A stretch of DNA of 64,000 nucleotides from Talpa occidentalis. Lineage: Eukaryota; Chordata; Mammalia; Eulipotyphla; Talpidae. Of this stretch, positions 1-12,160 are shown piece after piece (within the stretch, counting starts at the first letter, position 1; every line of letters starts with the position of its first letter). A program made the translations under genes and the position numbers. The notes under the pieces are model-generated. The model made no database searches, was not told where the DNA came from, and saw nothing but the letters and a program-made list of their open reading frames with translations. The stretch spans positions 100,752,083 to 100,816,082 of the forward strand of contig NW_023604861.1 in NCBI RefSeq assembly GCF_014898055.3. The letters are read 5' to 3'.

Positions 1-930
1 CAGAAGCCTGCCTTAATAAGTCATGGAAGGGGTAAGGAACGAATAACAGGTGAATAAAGGATAAAAGGAAATTTTTTAAAAAGGACCATGAAGCCTACTT
101 TTCTTTTCATAATTTCACCAAATCTTGGTTTCATGATTATGCCCAAGCCACCTTTTTACCTTAAAAAGATTCAGAAGGCTGTCCTATTTTCACTTCATTT
201 AAGCTCCCAAGTAAAGGGACATCAGCCTTGCAAAGGTTGTATGGAAAAATGCCATACAAAAGTGGTTGTTTCTCTTGGATTTGATCCCACAAAATTCACA
301 GGGTGTTTCTGAAGGAATGCATGAATACCTTTAACTTTAGGGACCATTATTAGAGAATTTATTTATTTTATTAGAAACTCATTTTAGTATGAGTTTTCAA
401 TAAGCCTCACATATCACTTTGGTCTCATAAATATGTCATTTATGGAGAAGTGAAAAAACAAATCGCATATGAAATAAAGAGAGAGAAGGGTGTCATTAGT
501 ATAACATAGTATAAAGAACACAACCATAGCCCAACATGCAATAATGAAATGCACCTTGACATACACTCACTAAACTGTAAAGGCGGGGGGTATTTTATTC
601 ACTTCCAAATATTCTCCAGTTCTTCCTCGTGGAAGATATTTGCTTTCACTAAGTGATTGTGGAATTAAATAAAATCAATTTCTGATTACCAGGAAGTCAA
701 TGTGAAGTTTACAAATAGGTTCTGAATCCTAGTTCTTGATTTCCTTCTACCTCCAAACCTAAGCAGACTTAAAGGCAGTAACTAATCCGTTTTAAGAAAT
801 GTGAGATTTGCTCTTTTACTGAAGACATTTTCTTACCTCCCTTAGGGCAGGGATGGTATTGAAAAGGGATTCTTGTGAGATTTTGAAATGAAAGTTTCCC
901 TTTTTTGAAGTAACATTATAAGATTCTATA
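1..930. other. Single-copy AT-rich DNA, no recognised feature
   Basis: I see no repeat family, splice-flanked exon or RNA gene here. A 74-codon open frame at 88-312 has no splice signals or recognisable motif and is treated as chance. Confidence 0.5.
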
Positions 931-939
931 AGTTTTAGG

Positions 940-1060
940 TATTCATTGTTGAGAATCAACATTGTATATACTGAATTAAGTTTTTGCTAAAGGTCCAAAT
1001 CTATCCTTAATTATACCAATGGGTCCACTCGAAAGAGTTTCCTGAGGATGGTCTTGTCTT
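940..1060 (-). mobile_element. Old L1 3'-end fragment, antisense (probable)
   Basis: The motif GTTGAGAATCAACATTGTATA followed by a stretch ending in TCCAAATC resembles the starts of two other antisense L1 3' ends in this window, at 7.58 kb and 32.34 kb. It is short and diverged. Confidence 0.4.
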
Positions 1061-1619
1061 CTTTCCTTTGGGTAACTCTCCTTCCCCAGTGCCTTGGTGG
1101 TGCAGACCCACACAGGACTAGGGGAAGAATGAGTGTTTACAACAGGCCCTGGGAGGATCTACTGACTGTATAATCTCTCACTCACCGAGACAAATGTACC
1201 AAGATAGACTAAGCACACGGCATTTGAGGTGTCTCTACTCTCCTGGTCCTGAAGTTTTTCCAGTGTGAAGCGAAGGAAGATCCAGTGCTCTTCTTCCCAT
1301 TTTTGCTCCCCAATATCTTCCCATTCTATCCTATATTCATTTCTGGTGTCACTTGAGCAGATTGTTAAGCAGCACTGCTGAGTTCATGTCCAGTGTGGTA
1401 TCTGTCTTTTCCTGTGGGTCCATGCTCACAGTTCCCAGGAACTGCTCAGATATTACTTAGATTGCTGCAACCCCATTAACGGAGCTATGAAGACAGATAC
1501 TTTTCTTCAATTTCCTAACAATATTCTTTTCTACAGCATGGTTATCCCACATATCCATCTTCACTGGTCTAAAATCTTATACCATAATAACAATGACAAC
1601 CACAAATGGCTTCTCTGTT

Positions 1620-1730
1620 ATCCCCAACCTTTTACATAATTATTATTATCTCCATATTACAGAAGAGGAAGACAAAGCTCAAAAAGATTAATTGGTTTGC
1701 CCAAGTTCACTCAATTCTTAAATCCCATGG
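1620..1730 (-). mobile_element. MIR SINE fragment, antisense
   Basis: The order is TCTCCATATTACAGAAGAGGAA, then a TTGCCCAAGTTCACTCA-like block, then a trailing CCCATGGCTGAAATTTG segment. This is the reverse-complement order of the MIR core (antisense of the ACTTGGGCAA and TCAGTTTCC blocks). It is strongly diverged. Confidence 0.55.
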
Positions 1731-1779
1731 CTGAAATTTGTATATAGATGACTTTATTTTTAGTTCAGTAATTGTCTTA

Positions 1780-2140
1780 TATTTATTGTATTGCCCTCAA
1801 AGAGCTTAACCTAGTTTTAAGACCTTTCACAGCAAGGCCCCAGTTTTTAACCTGCTTTTTCTTAATCTATATATACTATGTACAAGAAAAACTACAGCGT
1901 TGGCTCTCAACCATATCTGTTGTGTATGAATGCTCAGCCTCACATACTTACTGTACTTCTACCCATTCATTAAGACTCATCTCAAACATCATCTATCTTT
2001 TGGGACCTTTGCTGATTCCGCTTCTGTTCTAGTGTAATGATAGTTCCCTTTGCATGCCCTTTCAAGTCACTTATTTTTTCTTGCTCTTTCATGGTAACTC
2101 TCACTGTTTTTGTATTATAGTTTTATACATATACACCTCA
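1780..2140 (+). mobile_element. L2 LINE 3'-end fragment
   Basis: It contains the L2-tail succession CCCTCAAAGAGCTTA, CTCATCTCAAACATCATC, then GGGACCTTTGCTGATTCC, the diverged equivalent of the 'tcaaatgtcacctcc...ccttccctgact' region. The 86-codon frame inside it is not a gene. Confidence 0.6.
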
Positions 2141-2329
2141 ATCTGCACTCAACCATTTCTCCCTCTTCCTATAAGCCTTACCCCATGTAGAACAAAAATC
2201 ATACTTAAGGAATCCTAGTAATCTCTTTCAAGAATATTCATATCTGTTAAACATGACCTTTTAAAGGACTGAAAAATTCCTCAGAGAGAGGGTCTACTCA
2301 TCTTTGTATAGGCTGGAACACCTCATATA

Positions 2330-2633
2330 CTAAATACTCAATTTCTTTTTTTATTTTTAAAGATTTATTTATTTATATATCCAGAGCTGGGGAACAGGCC
2401 AGAGATGTGGGGGGTGAGAGGATTCACCAGAGAGGGGAACAGAAAAGGCAGACTGACTGACGTACACTGCTGAGGGGAGCAGTGGGGGAGACAGGAGAGG
2501 TCTGCTTCACCATGTGGGTTGCTCCCTGGTGGGCCAGGGATTGAACTTGTGCTGCAGAGGCTGTGGATTGCTTCATAATGTGGTGCTTAATCCCTTGCGC
2601 CACCAGGGAGGCCCCCTAAAAACTCAATTTCTT
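2330..2633 (-). mobile_element. tRNA-derived SINE, copy 1 (antisense)
   Basis: The body is about 2348-2615. The plus strand shows the reversed tail (TTTTAAAGATTTATTTATTTA), the middle block TGCTGAGGGGAGCAG...ACAGGAGAGGTCTGC, and the reversed tRNA-like head ending CGCCACCAGGGAGGCC. An 18-bp target-site duplication (CTAAATACTCAATTTCTT at 2330-2347, CTAAAAACTCAATTTCTT at 2616-2633, one mismatch) shows LINE-mediated insertion. Confidence 0.9.
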
Positions 2634-2639
2634 GACTTA

Positions 2640-2990
2640 AACTGAAAGCTTATATTTCAATGAAAACTGCTCACTAACATTAATTCTAGATATTTCCAAA
2701 TCATGTTTCCATCTGAGTACTTTTAAATATATGAAGGAATAGTAAAGATACCAGTGTTGTTTAAAGCATTGAAATCTATTAGAATTTCCAAAAACTTAAA
2801 TAATTAGTTATACAACCGATTTAAATATATTTGTTCTAATTAATGGGTAATGACTTTTTAAGGTTAATTATCCATTATATTGAAATTTTCCATTGGGGTG
2901 GCTTGGGAAAATTGAGAGCAAATAGACTAATTCTATATCCTCTTTTGTCACTAGCTCAGGAACCATATCCTTAGTAATTTGTAGTGATTT
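2640..2990. other. AT-rich spacer, nothing recognised
   Basis: This is AT-rich sequence between a SINE and a MIR fragment. I see no open frame, repeat unit or motif worth calling. Confidence 0.5.
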
Positions 2991-3130
2991 CAAACTGTAG
3001 ACTTTGGAATCAATCATATCTAAGTCTACGGTATCTTTGGACCACAGGAAATGTAGATATTAACTATCTTATGATATAGTCATGGTGATTAAATGAGATA
3101 ATACACACAAAAAGCAGAGCATGGTTCCCT
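2990..3130 (+). mobile_element. MIR SINE fragment
   Basis: ACTTTGGAATCA and the later GGTGATTAAATGAGATAATACACACAA follow the spacing of the MIR core and 3' half (consensus 'gaggattaaatgagttaatacatg'). Confidence 0.5.
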
Positions 3131-3153
3131 TATGTTTAATCATCCAATGAAAG

Positions 3154-3772
3154 AAAGCACTATTATCAGATGATCCAGCAATTTCACTCCTAGGTATTTA
3201 TCCAAATGACATAGAAACATTAATTCCAAAGGGCACCTGCACCCCTATGTTTATAGCAGCACTATTTACAATAGCTAAACTGTGGAAACATCCCAAATGC
3301 CCAAAAATAGATGACTGGATCAAGAAGATGTGGTACATATACACAATGGAATATTACTCAGCAATCAAAAAAGATAAACATGTGCAGTTTGCAGCAACAT
3401 GGATGGAGCTAGAAGGGATCATGCTCAGCGAAATAAGTCAGAAAGAAAAAGAAAAATACTGGATGGTCTCACTCATAGCAGGAATTTAGAAAGCCTAAAT
3501 AAGGGACCAGGAAAAAGACTAATTAATACAAAGTAAAAATCAAAATCAACAAGCAACTATAAACCAGAGACACTATGGGGGGGGGGAAGGGACGGGGAGA
3601 GGAAGGATTAGGGTCAAAATAAGAGGCGGTGCAATTGTATGGGGAATATAACCAAAATGAAAATGCATACATTGTGCAAAAATGAAAAATGATGTAAGAA
3701 TTATATAAAATATTCAAAAAATTGATTAAAAAAGAAATGGTAATAAACATTCACAGAAAAAAAAGCACTATT
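3154..3772 (+). mobile_element. Young 5'-truncated L1 (ORF2 end plus 3'UTR)
   Basis: The insert covers about 3165-3761 and is bounded by an 11-bp target-site duplication, AAAGCACTATT, at 3154-3164 and 3762-3772. It carries the last part of L1 ORF2, with the conserved C-terminal order around '[12 protein letters not shown]', '[12 protein letters not shown]' and '[11 protein letters not shown]', ending in TAG at 3487-3489. A short 3'UTR with a G-run block and an A-rich tail follows. It belongs to the same subfamily as the copy at 33.7 kb but is more diverged. Confidence 0.92.
3577..3597 (+). other. G-run block (possible G-quadruplex) in L1 3'UTR
   Basis: Ten G residues, AA, GGG, AC, then GGGG. 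Runs of three or more G with very short loops fit a G-quadruplex motif. L1 3'UTRs of several mammals carry such a block, and the same position is G-rich in the copies at 31.2 and 34.3 kb. Confidence 0.55.
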
Positions 3773-3795
3773 TAATTTCAAATCATTTCACATTT

Positions 3796-4412
3796 CTTTT
3801 TTTAAAATTTTTTTTAAGGTAACAATGATTTACAACAAGTGTATATGATTCAGAAATACAGATCCCACCTCTTAGGTTTATTTTACCACACCACACCCAT
3901 CACTAAGGCACCCATAGTCCTCCACCATAGTCCATTGTATCCCTTTGGCCCTTTCTTCTATAGTCAGATTTTTAGGGTTTGTTTTTGGGTTGGTGTTGTC
4001 TGAGTCTGTTTTGTTTCTCTACTTCTATACATGAGTGAAACCACCTGGCATTTGTCCTTCTCCTTCTGGCTCATTTCACTTATAATCCCCTCCAGTTCCA
4101 TCCATGTTGTCATAAATGACAAGAGTTCATCTTTTTTTAAATAGCTAAGTAGCTAAGTAGTATTCCATTGTGTATATATATACAACATATTTTTCTTCCA
4201 CTCATCACTTTTTCTTCCACCCAACAACTCAGGTTGTTTCCATAACAGCCACTGTAATTAGTATTGCAATGAACATGGAGTACATATATCCCTTCAAATT
4301 AGTGTTCTGCATTTTTCAGGCAGATACCTGGGAGTGGAATTGCTGGATAATGAGCAATATAATTTCTCGCTGTTTTAGATTTTGGATGCCTCTGAGATAG
4401 GCTCTGGGCACC
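3796..4412 (-). mobile_element. Old L1 3' end, antisense
   Basis: The plus strand reads through the reverse complement of an L1 terminus: poly-T start, a T-rich 3'UTR, CTTCTGGCTCATTTCACTTA, then TTCCATCCATGTTGTCATAAATGACAAGA-like, TATTCCATTGTGTATATA and GTTTCCATAACAGCC blocks. These are antisense of ORF2 codons for the AATWMEL/EYYS region. It is diverged with no clear duplications, so older than its neighbour. Confidence 0.8.
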
Positions 4413-4414
4413 AT

Positions 4415-6100
4415 GATACCAAACTGGAATAAGTAGACTGGAAAATGAATAATGAATATAAATGATAGCTTAATATAAACATCTGAGGGTCTTTTTTTTT
4501 TTGACATTTGGTGATGATTTTCTGACCAGAAATATGCTATAGGAACTTAACTCTTGTTTATATCAATAGTCTATAGTAAAATTCATTTTGTTATAAGTTG
4601 CTTGGTTTAAAGTGGCAGTTTTCAAGAACCTATTGACATCAAATGAGGACTTACTGTATTTGTCTTAACACAGCTTCATCAGTGCCACTGTCCTAAGCAA
4701 ATGTCTAGTTACCCAAAGTTATTTTTCAAGGTGACTTCTTATTTCTTAGATAGGCTTAAAATGCCAAATCTTTTTAGAGCAAAGACACTCTATTTTCTCC
4801 TAAATGAAAGAGCAGATGGTTAAATAAGGATATAGAATAATGCATTACATTAACTGCCTATTATTTTTTCCTATATCCATCATACATCAATTTTCAGAAG
4901 GCCATAGAGCCATGGCCAAGTAGCATGTTGATCATTTTTCATGTCTATTTTATAGCAAGTTTGACCATGAGTTCCAAGAGTCATAGCTTTAAGGTAAGTA
5001 GACTCACTAACTTGCACAACTCATCTCTCCTTCCATGTAGCAACCCAGTTACTCTGCTGTCACCTGCTTCAGTGGGTGAAGGCTTAGGGCATCCATTCAC
5101 TAAGTACCATAGGTTTTTGTTGCAAAAGAAGATAGGGAAAAATGAATTTTAGCCTGAAGTCTAATCTTAGCATTTAAAATATGCAGTTATGAATATCTGC
5201 AAAATATATTCAGTTTACAAATAGGTTAAATTAAATTTTAAGTTTTCTATTATAATCAGTGAAAAAAAGAAATGCCTTCTCTGGTCTCTCTTCCTGTCTA
5301 CTATGCCCCAGCTTTAATCTATCTTGGTCATTTCCATAGAAGTTCTTTATCTAAAATAGTTACTATTCTGCCTTTGCTCCAAAGCGTCCAGTGACCCTGG
5401 CATATGCATTCACGATCCTCAGCCTTATGGTGCCATCAAGAATTCTGAAGGAGACTGGCGAGGTGACAGTAGAGTGAAGATACTGGGTTTGCCTTCTCCA
5501 TCTACTCACAACTAGACTGCAGCAAAACAAAGTCAATAACCCATGAAGGAAAATGGATGATCACAGTACACACTAGGAGCAATGGCCTGGCAAAAAGGGA
5601 CAGGAAAATCTTTAAGTGAATTAGTGGGGTGGTCGCTGTGCAGAACTCCCTAGAGTTGCTGACTCAGGGTCACACACCAACAATGGGGACTCTTGAGACC
5701 TGGCACTGCAATGGATCAAGGGGTTGGCAGCCAAGACAGAGGGTACACAGTTGGAGAGCTTCAGGGGCAGACGTAAAGAGGGAGAACTACTGGTTGGAGT
5801 CTGAGGCTCTTAATCCAAAAGAGCTGAGGCAGGAGCTAACAGGGAGAAATAGGTCAGATCACTAGTGTCTCCTCATAGAAGAGGCTGCTGAGCCAAGGCT
5901 GGGATATTCAAAAAACTTACCACTCCCTTAAGGCTAAAACTAAAATAAACAAATATTTGCATAAACTAGGGTTATAGTACCTCTTAATAATAGGAACAAA
6001 CAATTCAGGATAATTCTCTGTGTTGAAATAAAAAAAAGAACAACTTATGGCCTATGAGTGCACATTAACTATAATCCATAGTTTTGGATTTAATGCTTTA
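4415..6100. other. Single-copy DNA, no gene or repeat recognised
   Basis: Mostly unique sequence. A 78-codon open frame at 5629-5865 and a 75-codon frame at 4925-5152 have no splice signals or motifs and no neighbouring exon, so I do not call them genes. Confidence 0.45.
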
Positions 6101-6114
6101 GATTTAATCTAGGT

Positions 6115-6390
6115 AAGGAGGTAAAAGATCTATATAATGAGAACTACAAGTTGCTACTAAAGGATCTAGATAGCAACATGAGGTGCAAAGATGTCCCATG
6201 CTCATGGATAGGGAAAGTCAATATAATCAATAAGTGTCTGCCCTGCCTAAAATGATATATAAATTTAATGCAATCTCCATCAAAATACCAGTACTATTTT
6301 TCTAAGAAGTTCATTAAAAAGTATGGAAAGTTATATAGAACCACAAAAGTTCTCAAGTTGTGAAAGCAACCTGAACTCAATGAGGGTGCT
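6115..6390 (+). mobile_element. Old L1 ORF2 internal fragment
   Basis: The succession ATCTATATAATGAGAACTACAA, GTCCCATGCTCATGGATAGG, AATATAATCAATAAGTGTCTGCC and TTTAATGCAATCTCCATCAAAATACCA is the diverged reverse-transcriptase/C-domain stretch of L1 ORF2. Both ends are lost. Confidence 0.8.
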
Positions 6391-6419
6391 GCTCTCTATG
6401 GGTGCTATACATTTTGCTC

Positions 6420-6600
6420 TCCTTAACACATGGAGTGTAATACTTACTTAACATTTACAAGCTACCTGGTGCTGTGTGTTTTCTGTCCTACCATTAGATA
6501 ATACACTTTTTAACCCTTATTAGATTATAACCTCATAGGAAGGGATCATGTCAGATAACTCTCTTCTAACTCCCTGGAAGCTTCACACATTAGACAAAAT
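6420..6600 (+). mobile_element. L2-like 3'-end fragment (probable)
   Basis: GATTATAACCTCATAGGAAGGGATC and its surroundings resemble the L2 tail block 'taagctccatgagggcagggac'. Very diverged. Confidence 0.4.
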
Positions 6601-7565
6601 AGGACCTCATTTAATCTCTCTGTACAGGTTTCTGCTGGTGAAATGGTGGCAACGATAAATTATTCTTGTCCTACAAACACGACCACATCCAACTGTTGCC
6701 AGGTTCAAGAGCAATTGAATTGCTCCCTTCTCTTTCAGCAATGTTTCAATATCTGCTGCCAATTCAGAGGTTTGCTGAAATGATGTCCATCTCCACCACC
6801 TGGCAAGTGACCACAGATAACTCCAGAATTCTTTGTGCCCAGAAACTTATTCTTTTCTAAATAACACACTGGATTAATTCTGTCACTTGGGAATAAAAAT
6901 GTAAAACATCAATTTTTATATGTAGCGATGGCTGCTGCAGATCAGGGCATTTATTTTGTTTTCAATTTCCATATCAGAATAATCACTGAGCTTTTTAGTT
7001 CTTTCACACATATTATTAGTGTTACGACACTTTTATCAGATATATGCCACTGCCAACAGAACATGGTAATTTTGATTATACTGCATATCCTTAAAGTGCA
7101 GGTTGCTAACAAGAACACTATACTTGGTGAAAGGGAGAATGGTCCCGCAGGCCTGCACCTGGGCAGCAGGGCCCCAGCATAGGATAAATGGGAGAAACAC
7201 ACTCCTAAGAGAACCTGCTAACTGTAAATTGATTCCTGGATTTTAAACATAGCCTCCATTGTCAGACTTGAAGGCTAAATGAATTTGGGCTGAGAATAAG
7301 AAGGTCACAGTAAAACCCTCTAAGTTGGTCCTTAAATCAACAAAAATCTAAGAATATTTCCCTCTATTCCTATGGCTTTTCATCATTTCCTGCACATCCA
7401 AAAGTGTTATTCATTGTAAGAAAATCACTCTTTGCACAGAAGAAACCCACTTCTCTGACTGTGTCCATTCCTGCAAACTTGAAGCTCTCAATGGAAAGGA
7501 TAAGGGTACTGATTAAAGTCAAGATATAACTGATACTCTTTTTTAACTGCAGTAACATTGCATTG
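6600..7565. other. Single-copy DNA, no gene recognised
   Basis: Open frames on both strands at 6928-7202 mirror each other and are typical of chance. A minus frame at 7370-7558 follows a weak TTTGCAG acceptor-like site but has no partner exon. No repeat was identified. Confidence 0.4.
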
Positions 7566-7569
7566 TGAT

Positions 7570-8050
7570 AAAAGCTTGATGTACATGTCGTTGAAAATCA
7601 ACATGTATATGCTACCAAGTTCAGCACTAAAAGTCCAATTCTATGCTTCACCAAGTTATTGTCCCAATTTTCCCACCCCTCTCCCACTTTCCTTCTGGTC
7701 ACTGTAATTGATCTTATAGCTCAAATATTTATTTTTATTTATTTAGTTCATCTGTTTGTTTCCGCTATATTCCATTATGTATATAAACCACATTTTCTGT
7801 ATTCATTCACCAGCCAACAGGAACTGAGCTTGTTTCCAGTTCTTGTAATGGTGCTGCAGTAACTTCATGGGGATGCTTATATGTCTTCACATGTACTTTT
7901 TGGGGGTTAATAACCTAGAAGAGGGATAAGCCAATCACATGGAATTTTTCTTTTTCTTTTTGAGGAATCTCCATACTGTTTTCCATAATCACTGCATCAA
8001 TTTACACCCCACCAACAGTAAATAAGAAAAACCACCACTTTAAAAAAAAT
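7570..8050 (-). mobile_element. Old L1 3' end, antisense
   Basis: It begins with the antisense 3'UTR motif GTTGAAAATCAACATGTATATGC, then CCCACTTTCCTTCTGGTCACTG, TATTCCATTATGTATATAAACCACA, TTGTTTCCAGTTCTTG and finally TTTACACCCCACCAACAGTAA. This is the reverse complement of the ORF2 C-terminus and 3'UTR. Confidence 0.8.
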
Positions 8051-8059
8051 TGTTCATTT

Positions 8060-9120
8060 TGTACTTTTCAGGGGATTTCTTATTCTAGATGCATTTTTAT
8101 TGTTTTCCAATTTTCATTTGGGTAGGAAGATGGATGTGACCTATCTTACCTGGTTTCCTCTATATTAAGTGCATTCCTAATTCTATCTACTTACTTGGGA
8201 ACTTTTGGAACAATAAAAACCATACAGCCATAAAATTTACTTTTAGATTTACCTGGGTTTCAAAGTTCATTTTTTTCTGTTTAAAACATGTAAAACATGT
8301 GGTATTTCCCATTCTTTAATTTGGAGATTGTTTTTAGAAGTGAACATTTTGTTAAAATGTCAAAAGTAATAAAACTTACAAGGAATTCTCAGAATTTAAA
8401 GAAGATAGTTTTGCTGCTGAGCACACAGCTGCAGCAACTTAATAAATCTTGTTACACGCAGGTGATGGCTTCACCCCCATCTTGAGTTCTTGCTGCTACA
8501 CAGACACCTGCTAGTTTCCTGCACTCTTCCAAACCTCACGCTCTTGATGAGAAATACTAATTGGCTTAATCTTAAAATTTAAAAGATGATTTAAGAAAAG
8601 AATAAAGTATTTAAGGGCCATTAAGAGAATTTACCAAATTCTGAATCTGTGCTAGTATTTTCCTGTTTCATTTCTCAGATTAAATCATATTAAGTGAAGG
8701 TCTGCAATAAGTAAGTCAAATTTCTGGCCACTTTGTAGAGGTCATACCATTAATAATGCCACTGTCACCTTATTTCTGATCTATATAACACCTTTCACAG
8801 GTAGCACTAACACCCAAAAATTAGCCCTCCTATTATACAAATAGATTATAATTAATCCATGGAACCTCCTGTGGTTTGCAATAATAAAACAGCTCTTTCA
8901 TATGCATCCAAAGGCAAGGATTGTATTATTTGGGACACAGGAGGAAGACTGGAGGCCAGAAAAGGCAGAGGTAATAAACACATTCTTGGCTGTGTATTGG
9001 CCTTAACATGTTCCTGAACTCCTTTTCAGAGATGGAGAATCTGGAAATGTACACTTGATAAAACTCATGTTTGCATTACAGAAAAGAAAATGATGGAACA
9101 GAACAGGTTTGGAAATGGCT
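8060..9120. other. Single-copy DNA, nothing firm
   Basis: No exon or clear repeat. A weak MIR-like block may lie at about 8760-8860 (TATACAAATAGATTATAATTA) but cannot be confirmed by eye. Confidence 0.35.
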
Positions 9121-9124
9121 TCCA

Positions 9125-9330
9125 AGAAACCTTTTTTAACACTATATCAGGAACCAGCAGAATGACCTTGGGCAAGTTTACTTTTCTGAATATTGGTGTC
9201 CTCATTTGTAAATTGGCGTTAATAACCCTATCTTGCTGTATCCCTGAAAAGGCTAGTGATAAGTATGCAAAGTACCTGGCATAGTGTCTGGCACAAAGTA
9301 GATGTCCCATAGAAGGTAATTGTTATATTA
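9125..9330 (+). mobile_element. MIR SINE
   Basis: Well-preserved MIR order: GACCTTGGGCAAGTTTACTT, then GTGTCCTCATTTGTAAATTGG, then AAGTACCTGGCATAGTGTCTGGCACAAAGTAGATG. Two opposed open frames in it are coincidental. Confidence 0.85.
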
Positions 9331-9334
9331 GTAC

Positions 9335-10840
9335 CTTTATAATTAGTGTTGGCAGCTTTTGGCTTGGACCTTGCGGAGGGAGGGAATGAATATAGAAGAC
9401 ATTTATGAGTTTGTTTTCTAATCTATTTCACTTGGTTAATTATTTAATATTTAACTGGTTAATTATTCATAGTCAAATAGGAGGCATAATGAAAGTGTGC
9501 TTATTAAACAGTAATTTGCTCCCCTAACTCCCTTTGCCACTAAAGCACCATGTGCACAAAGGGGAGGGAGATGCTATCTCAGTGTCTAGTGTTTTCCTTA
9601 AATGGGACAATTATTAGGAAGTAGGGTTTTTGCTTTCCAAAAGCTAGTTTTGAGTTCTAAAGAGTTTAGAAGCCTTTATGTATAGACTCTCCTTGGGGGC
9701 AACAGTTAGAGCAGTTTAGCTGGTCCAAGAGCTCTCCTGAGAGGACCTGAGGAGGCAAAGGGGAAATGTGGGTGCAGAGATGAAAAGCTGCTATGCTCTG
9801 GAGGCCGAACCAGCGTGAGGCAGGCTGGTTTGGACAAGAATAGACCCAAAAGCCACTGGGGTTGAGAAAGTCCTTGGTATGACAGAATTTCTGACTCACC
9901 ACTCATCAAGAGAAAGACAAGTAAGTCTCAGCTCTGGGTGGCTCTGGGTGGCACTGAGCAGCCCAACTCACAAGACATCTTTCTCCATTTCCAGCTCTTT
10001 CCTAACTGCATTCCTTCAGCACACACAAGTTCCTGTCTATTCACTTTATCCAAATATTTCTTCTCAGTTTGAGAGGTGATTTATAAGGCACTAAATGGCC
10101 TTGCCCTGGTCCACAGGGCTGTCCTCGAGGCTTGCTGTCCCCTGTCTCCTTAGTGAAAGGCAGGGCTACTTTACAAGAGGCTGCTGCAGTGCTCCAGATA
10201 TGGGCAGCCAAATCCAGGGGCCAGAGAATGGCTGGTTAGCTTTGGAAAGACACTTTTTTTTTTCCAAAACAAAAACAAAGCAAAACATGAGGTTATAATA
10301 TTGCTAACAAGGAAAAGCAAAAGATTAAAAATGTTTCTCTCCTCAGAAGTTAATAGAATTGCAAGAAAAGAAAAGTCAGGGTCAAAATAAACATGGGATG
10401 ACAAGTATTTGCACTGGTAGAAAAGGCAACAAAGAAGACCAGTTAATGCAGCCTCATCAAGAGCTTACCCCATGGGAAAAGATATTCCATGAGAACAAAG
10501 AAATAAAGAAGGCACCAAATTAATGATGTCTAAAGAAGAAAATATTTTGAACTCAGTTGTTAAATGTGTCTTTAAATGAGGAAAGGGAGAAAAGAACTTT
10601 AGAAAATTAGGAGGCAAAGGCAATTTTGTAAACATCTCCTTGGTGAGAATGTGAGAAGGAAGGTTCAGAATCCACAAGAGCAAATGGACAACACACAAAT
10701 TTCAGATGGATGCTTTTACTCCTGTACCCTGTCAATAACACAGACATAATTCCCTGACTTGAGAAGGGGTCTACATTCCCGCTGAATGATTTATGATGTA
10801 GCACAGTCAATCAATTCGGTTTCTACTAGTGTATTCAGTA
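9335..10840. other. Single-copy DNA, no gene recognised
   Basis: Several short open frames (for example 9666-9902 minus and 10171-10404 minus) overlap in different frames without splice context. A GACAAGTAAGT donor-like string near 9916 lacks a matching acceptor and frame. Confidence 0.4.
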
Positions 10841-10844
10841 GTGT

Positions 10845-10990
10845 AGTCCACTGAGCACCCACTATGTGCCAGGTGCTGTTCTAGGTTTATTGGGGATACA
10901 ACAGAATAAAATGCATGTGGTCCCAGTCTCGGCAAGTGTGATTATCAGGGGAGAGAGAACCAATAAAGAATGAACAAAGAGATGTAAATA
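10845..10990 (+). mobile_element. L2-type LINE fragment
   Basis: GAGCACCCACTATGTGCCAGG, then CTGTTCTAGGTTTATTGGGGATACAACAG, then AATAAAGAATG. This matches the ancient mammalian 'gcacctactatgtgccaggcactgttctaggtgctggggatac' module. Confidence 0.65.
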
Positions 10991-11304
10991 CAACAGATCC
11001 ATATTCCTTAGGGCAGCTGTGTTTTGTTCTCTGTCATTCCTGATGGACCCACCCCACCACCAATAGCCATTCTGCCTTTTATGGGTTCTGGTTGAGGAAC
11101 CATATTCCTTATGACTGCTGTGTTGGTCTCATATGTCTAATTAGTGTTTGGGTAAAAAAGGAAAAAGGTATGGCTGCTGTGTCACACATCTGACAGGCTG
11201 CCTTGTGGAAATAGCTTATGGAGGCAAGAAGCACAATTAGTCATTTGGTTAAGGATACAGGGTAGAGTTTGGGTTTTAGAAGTCTTCTAACAATTTCTGT
11301 CATT

Positions 11305-11405
11305 AAATATTCCATAGGTGCTTTGTGTCAACAAATGTTAAGTGCTGAGGATACAACTGCATATAAATCCCTGTCCTCATGGAGGCTACATTCATTCTGG
11401 CAAAA
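11305..11405 (+). mobile_element. L2-type LINE fragment
   Basis: AGTGCTGAGGATACAACTGCA and CCCTGTCCTCATGGAGGCTACATTC match the 'gctggggatacag...ccctgccctcatggagcttacattct' part of the same ancient module as at 10.85 kb. Confidence 0.6.
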
Positions 11406-11559
11406 ATGAGATTTGAAAATCCCAACTTGGAGCACCTGCTTCCTTCTGCCTTTGGTAGAGCCACAAGGTGGGGCTTGAGGTAACCCCAGATTTTCCCTTT
11501 GTCTATTTTTGACTCAGTAAGTTCTTAACTATACATATTGTCTGACAGGCTGGGGATAT

Positions 11560-12160
11560 ATGATTTCATATTAATTTTTAATTTAATTGAAAAAGTATCT
11601 TCTTTATATCATTCTACTTATGTAAATAATATATATTTCATCTAAAAAAGTTAAGCATTGCAAAAATACAAAATCACCCAGGATCCTAACACCTACAGAC
11701 AATGCCCATAGTGAACAATTTTAAGCACTGGTACTTATCCAATTTTTATGTACATACACTAAAATGGGGGTTATACATATATATTTTTAATGAGGTCACA
11801 CTATTTGGTGACCATCTTTTTCATTTTTCATTTCTTCTTTCCCAACAAAACATACAAGTTCATCCTTTTTTTAAAGGCTGAACAAACTCTCCCACTGTCT
11901 GGAAGTTCTATTGTATATTTAATCAGGTTACAGAGAGCTAAGTTGCTGTCATTTTTTCATTAATGCAACCATGCTTTGGCAACAATCCTGGTATGCTTAT
12001 TTTTTCATAGTTCTGTATTTTTCATACGATAGACGTTTTAGGTCCAGTGACATAAATATTTGAAATTTTAAAGTATTGTCAAATTGTTCAAATAAAATAG
12101 TCTATCAATTTACATCTCCTCCAGCAGTATATGAAAGTCCTAGTTTCTAACCACATTTAC
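11560..12160 (-). mobile_element. Old L1 3'-end, antisense
   Basis: A T-rich antisense stretch ending in TCAATTTACATCTCCTCCAGCAGTATATGA and AGTCCTAGTTTC, the reverse of the L1 ORF2 'ctcaccagcaatgtatgagagt' region. Upstream blocks (CTTTTTTTAAAGGCTGAACAAA) fit older L1M-type ends. Confidence 0.6.

Noticed and set aside
7370..7558. Minus-strand terminal exon after TTTGCAG
   Set aside because: Weak pyrimidine tract, unrecognised peptide, no upstream exon. Treated as chance.
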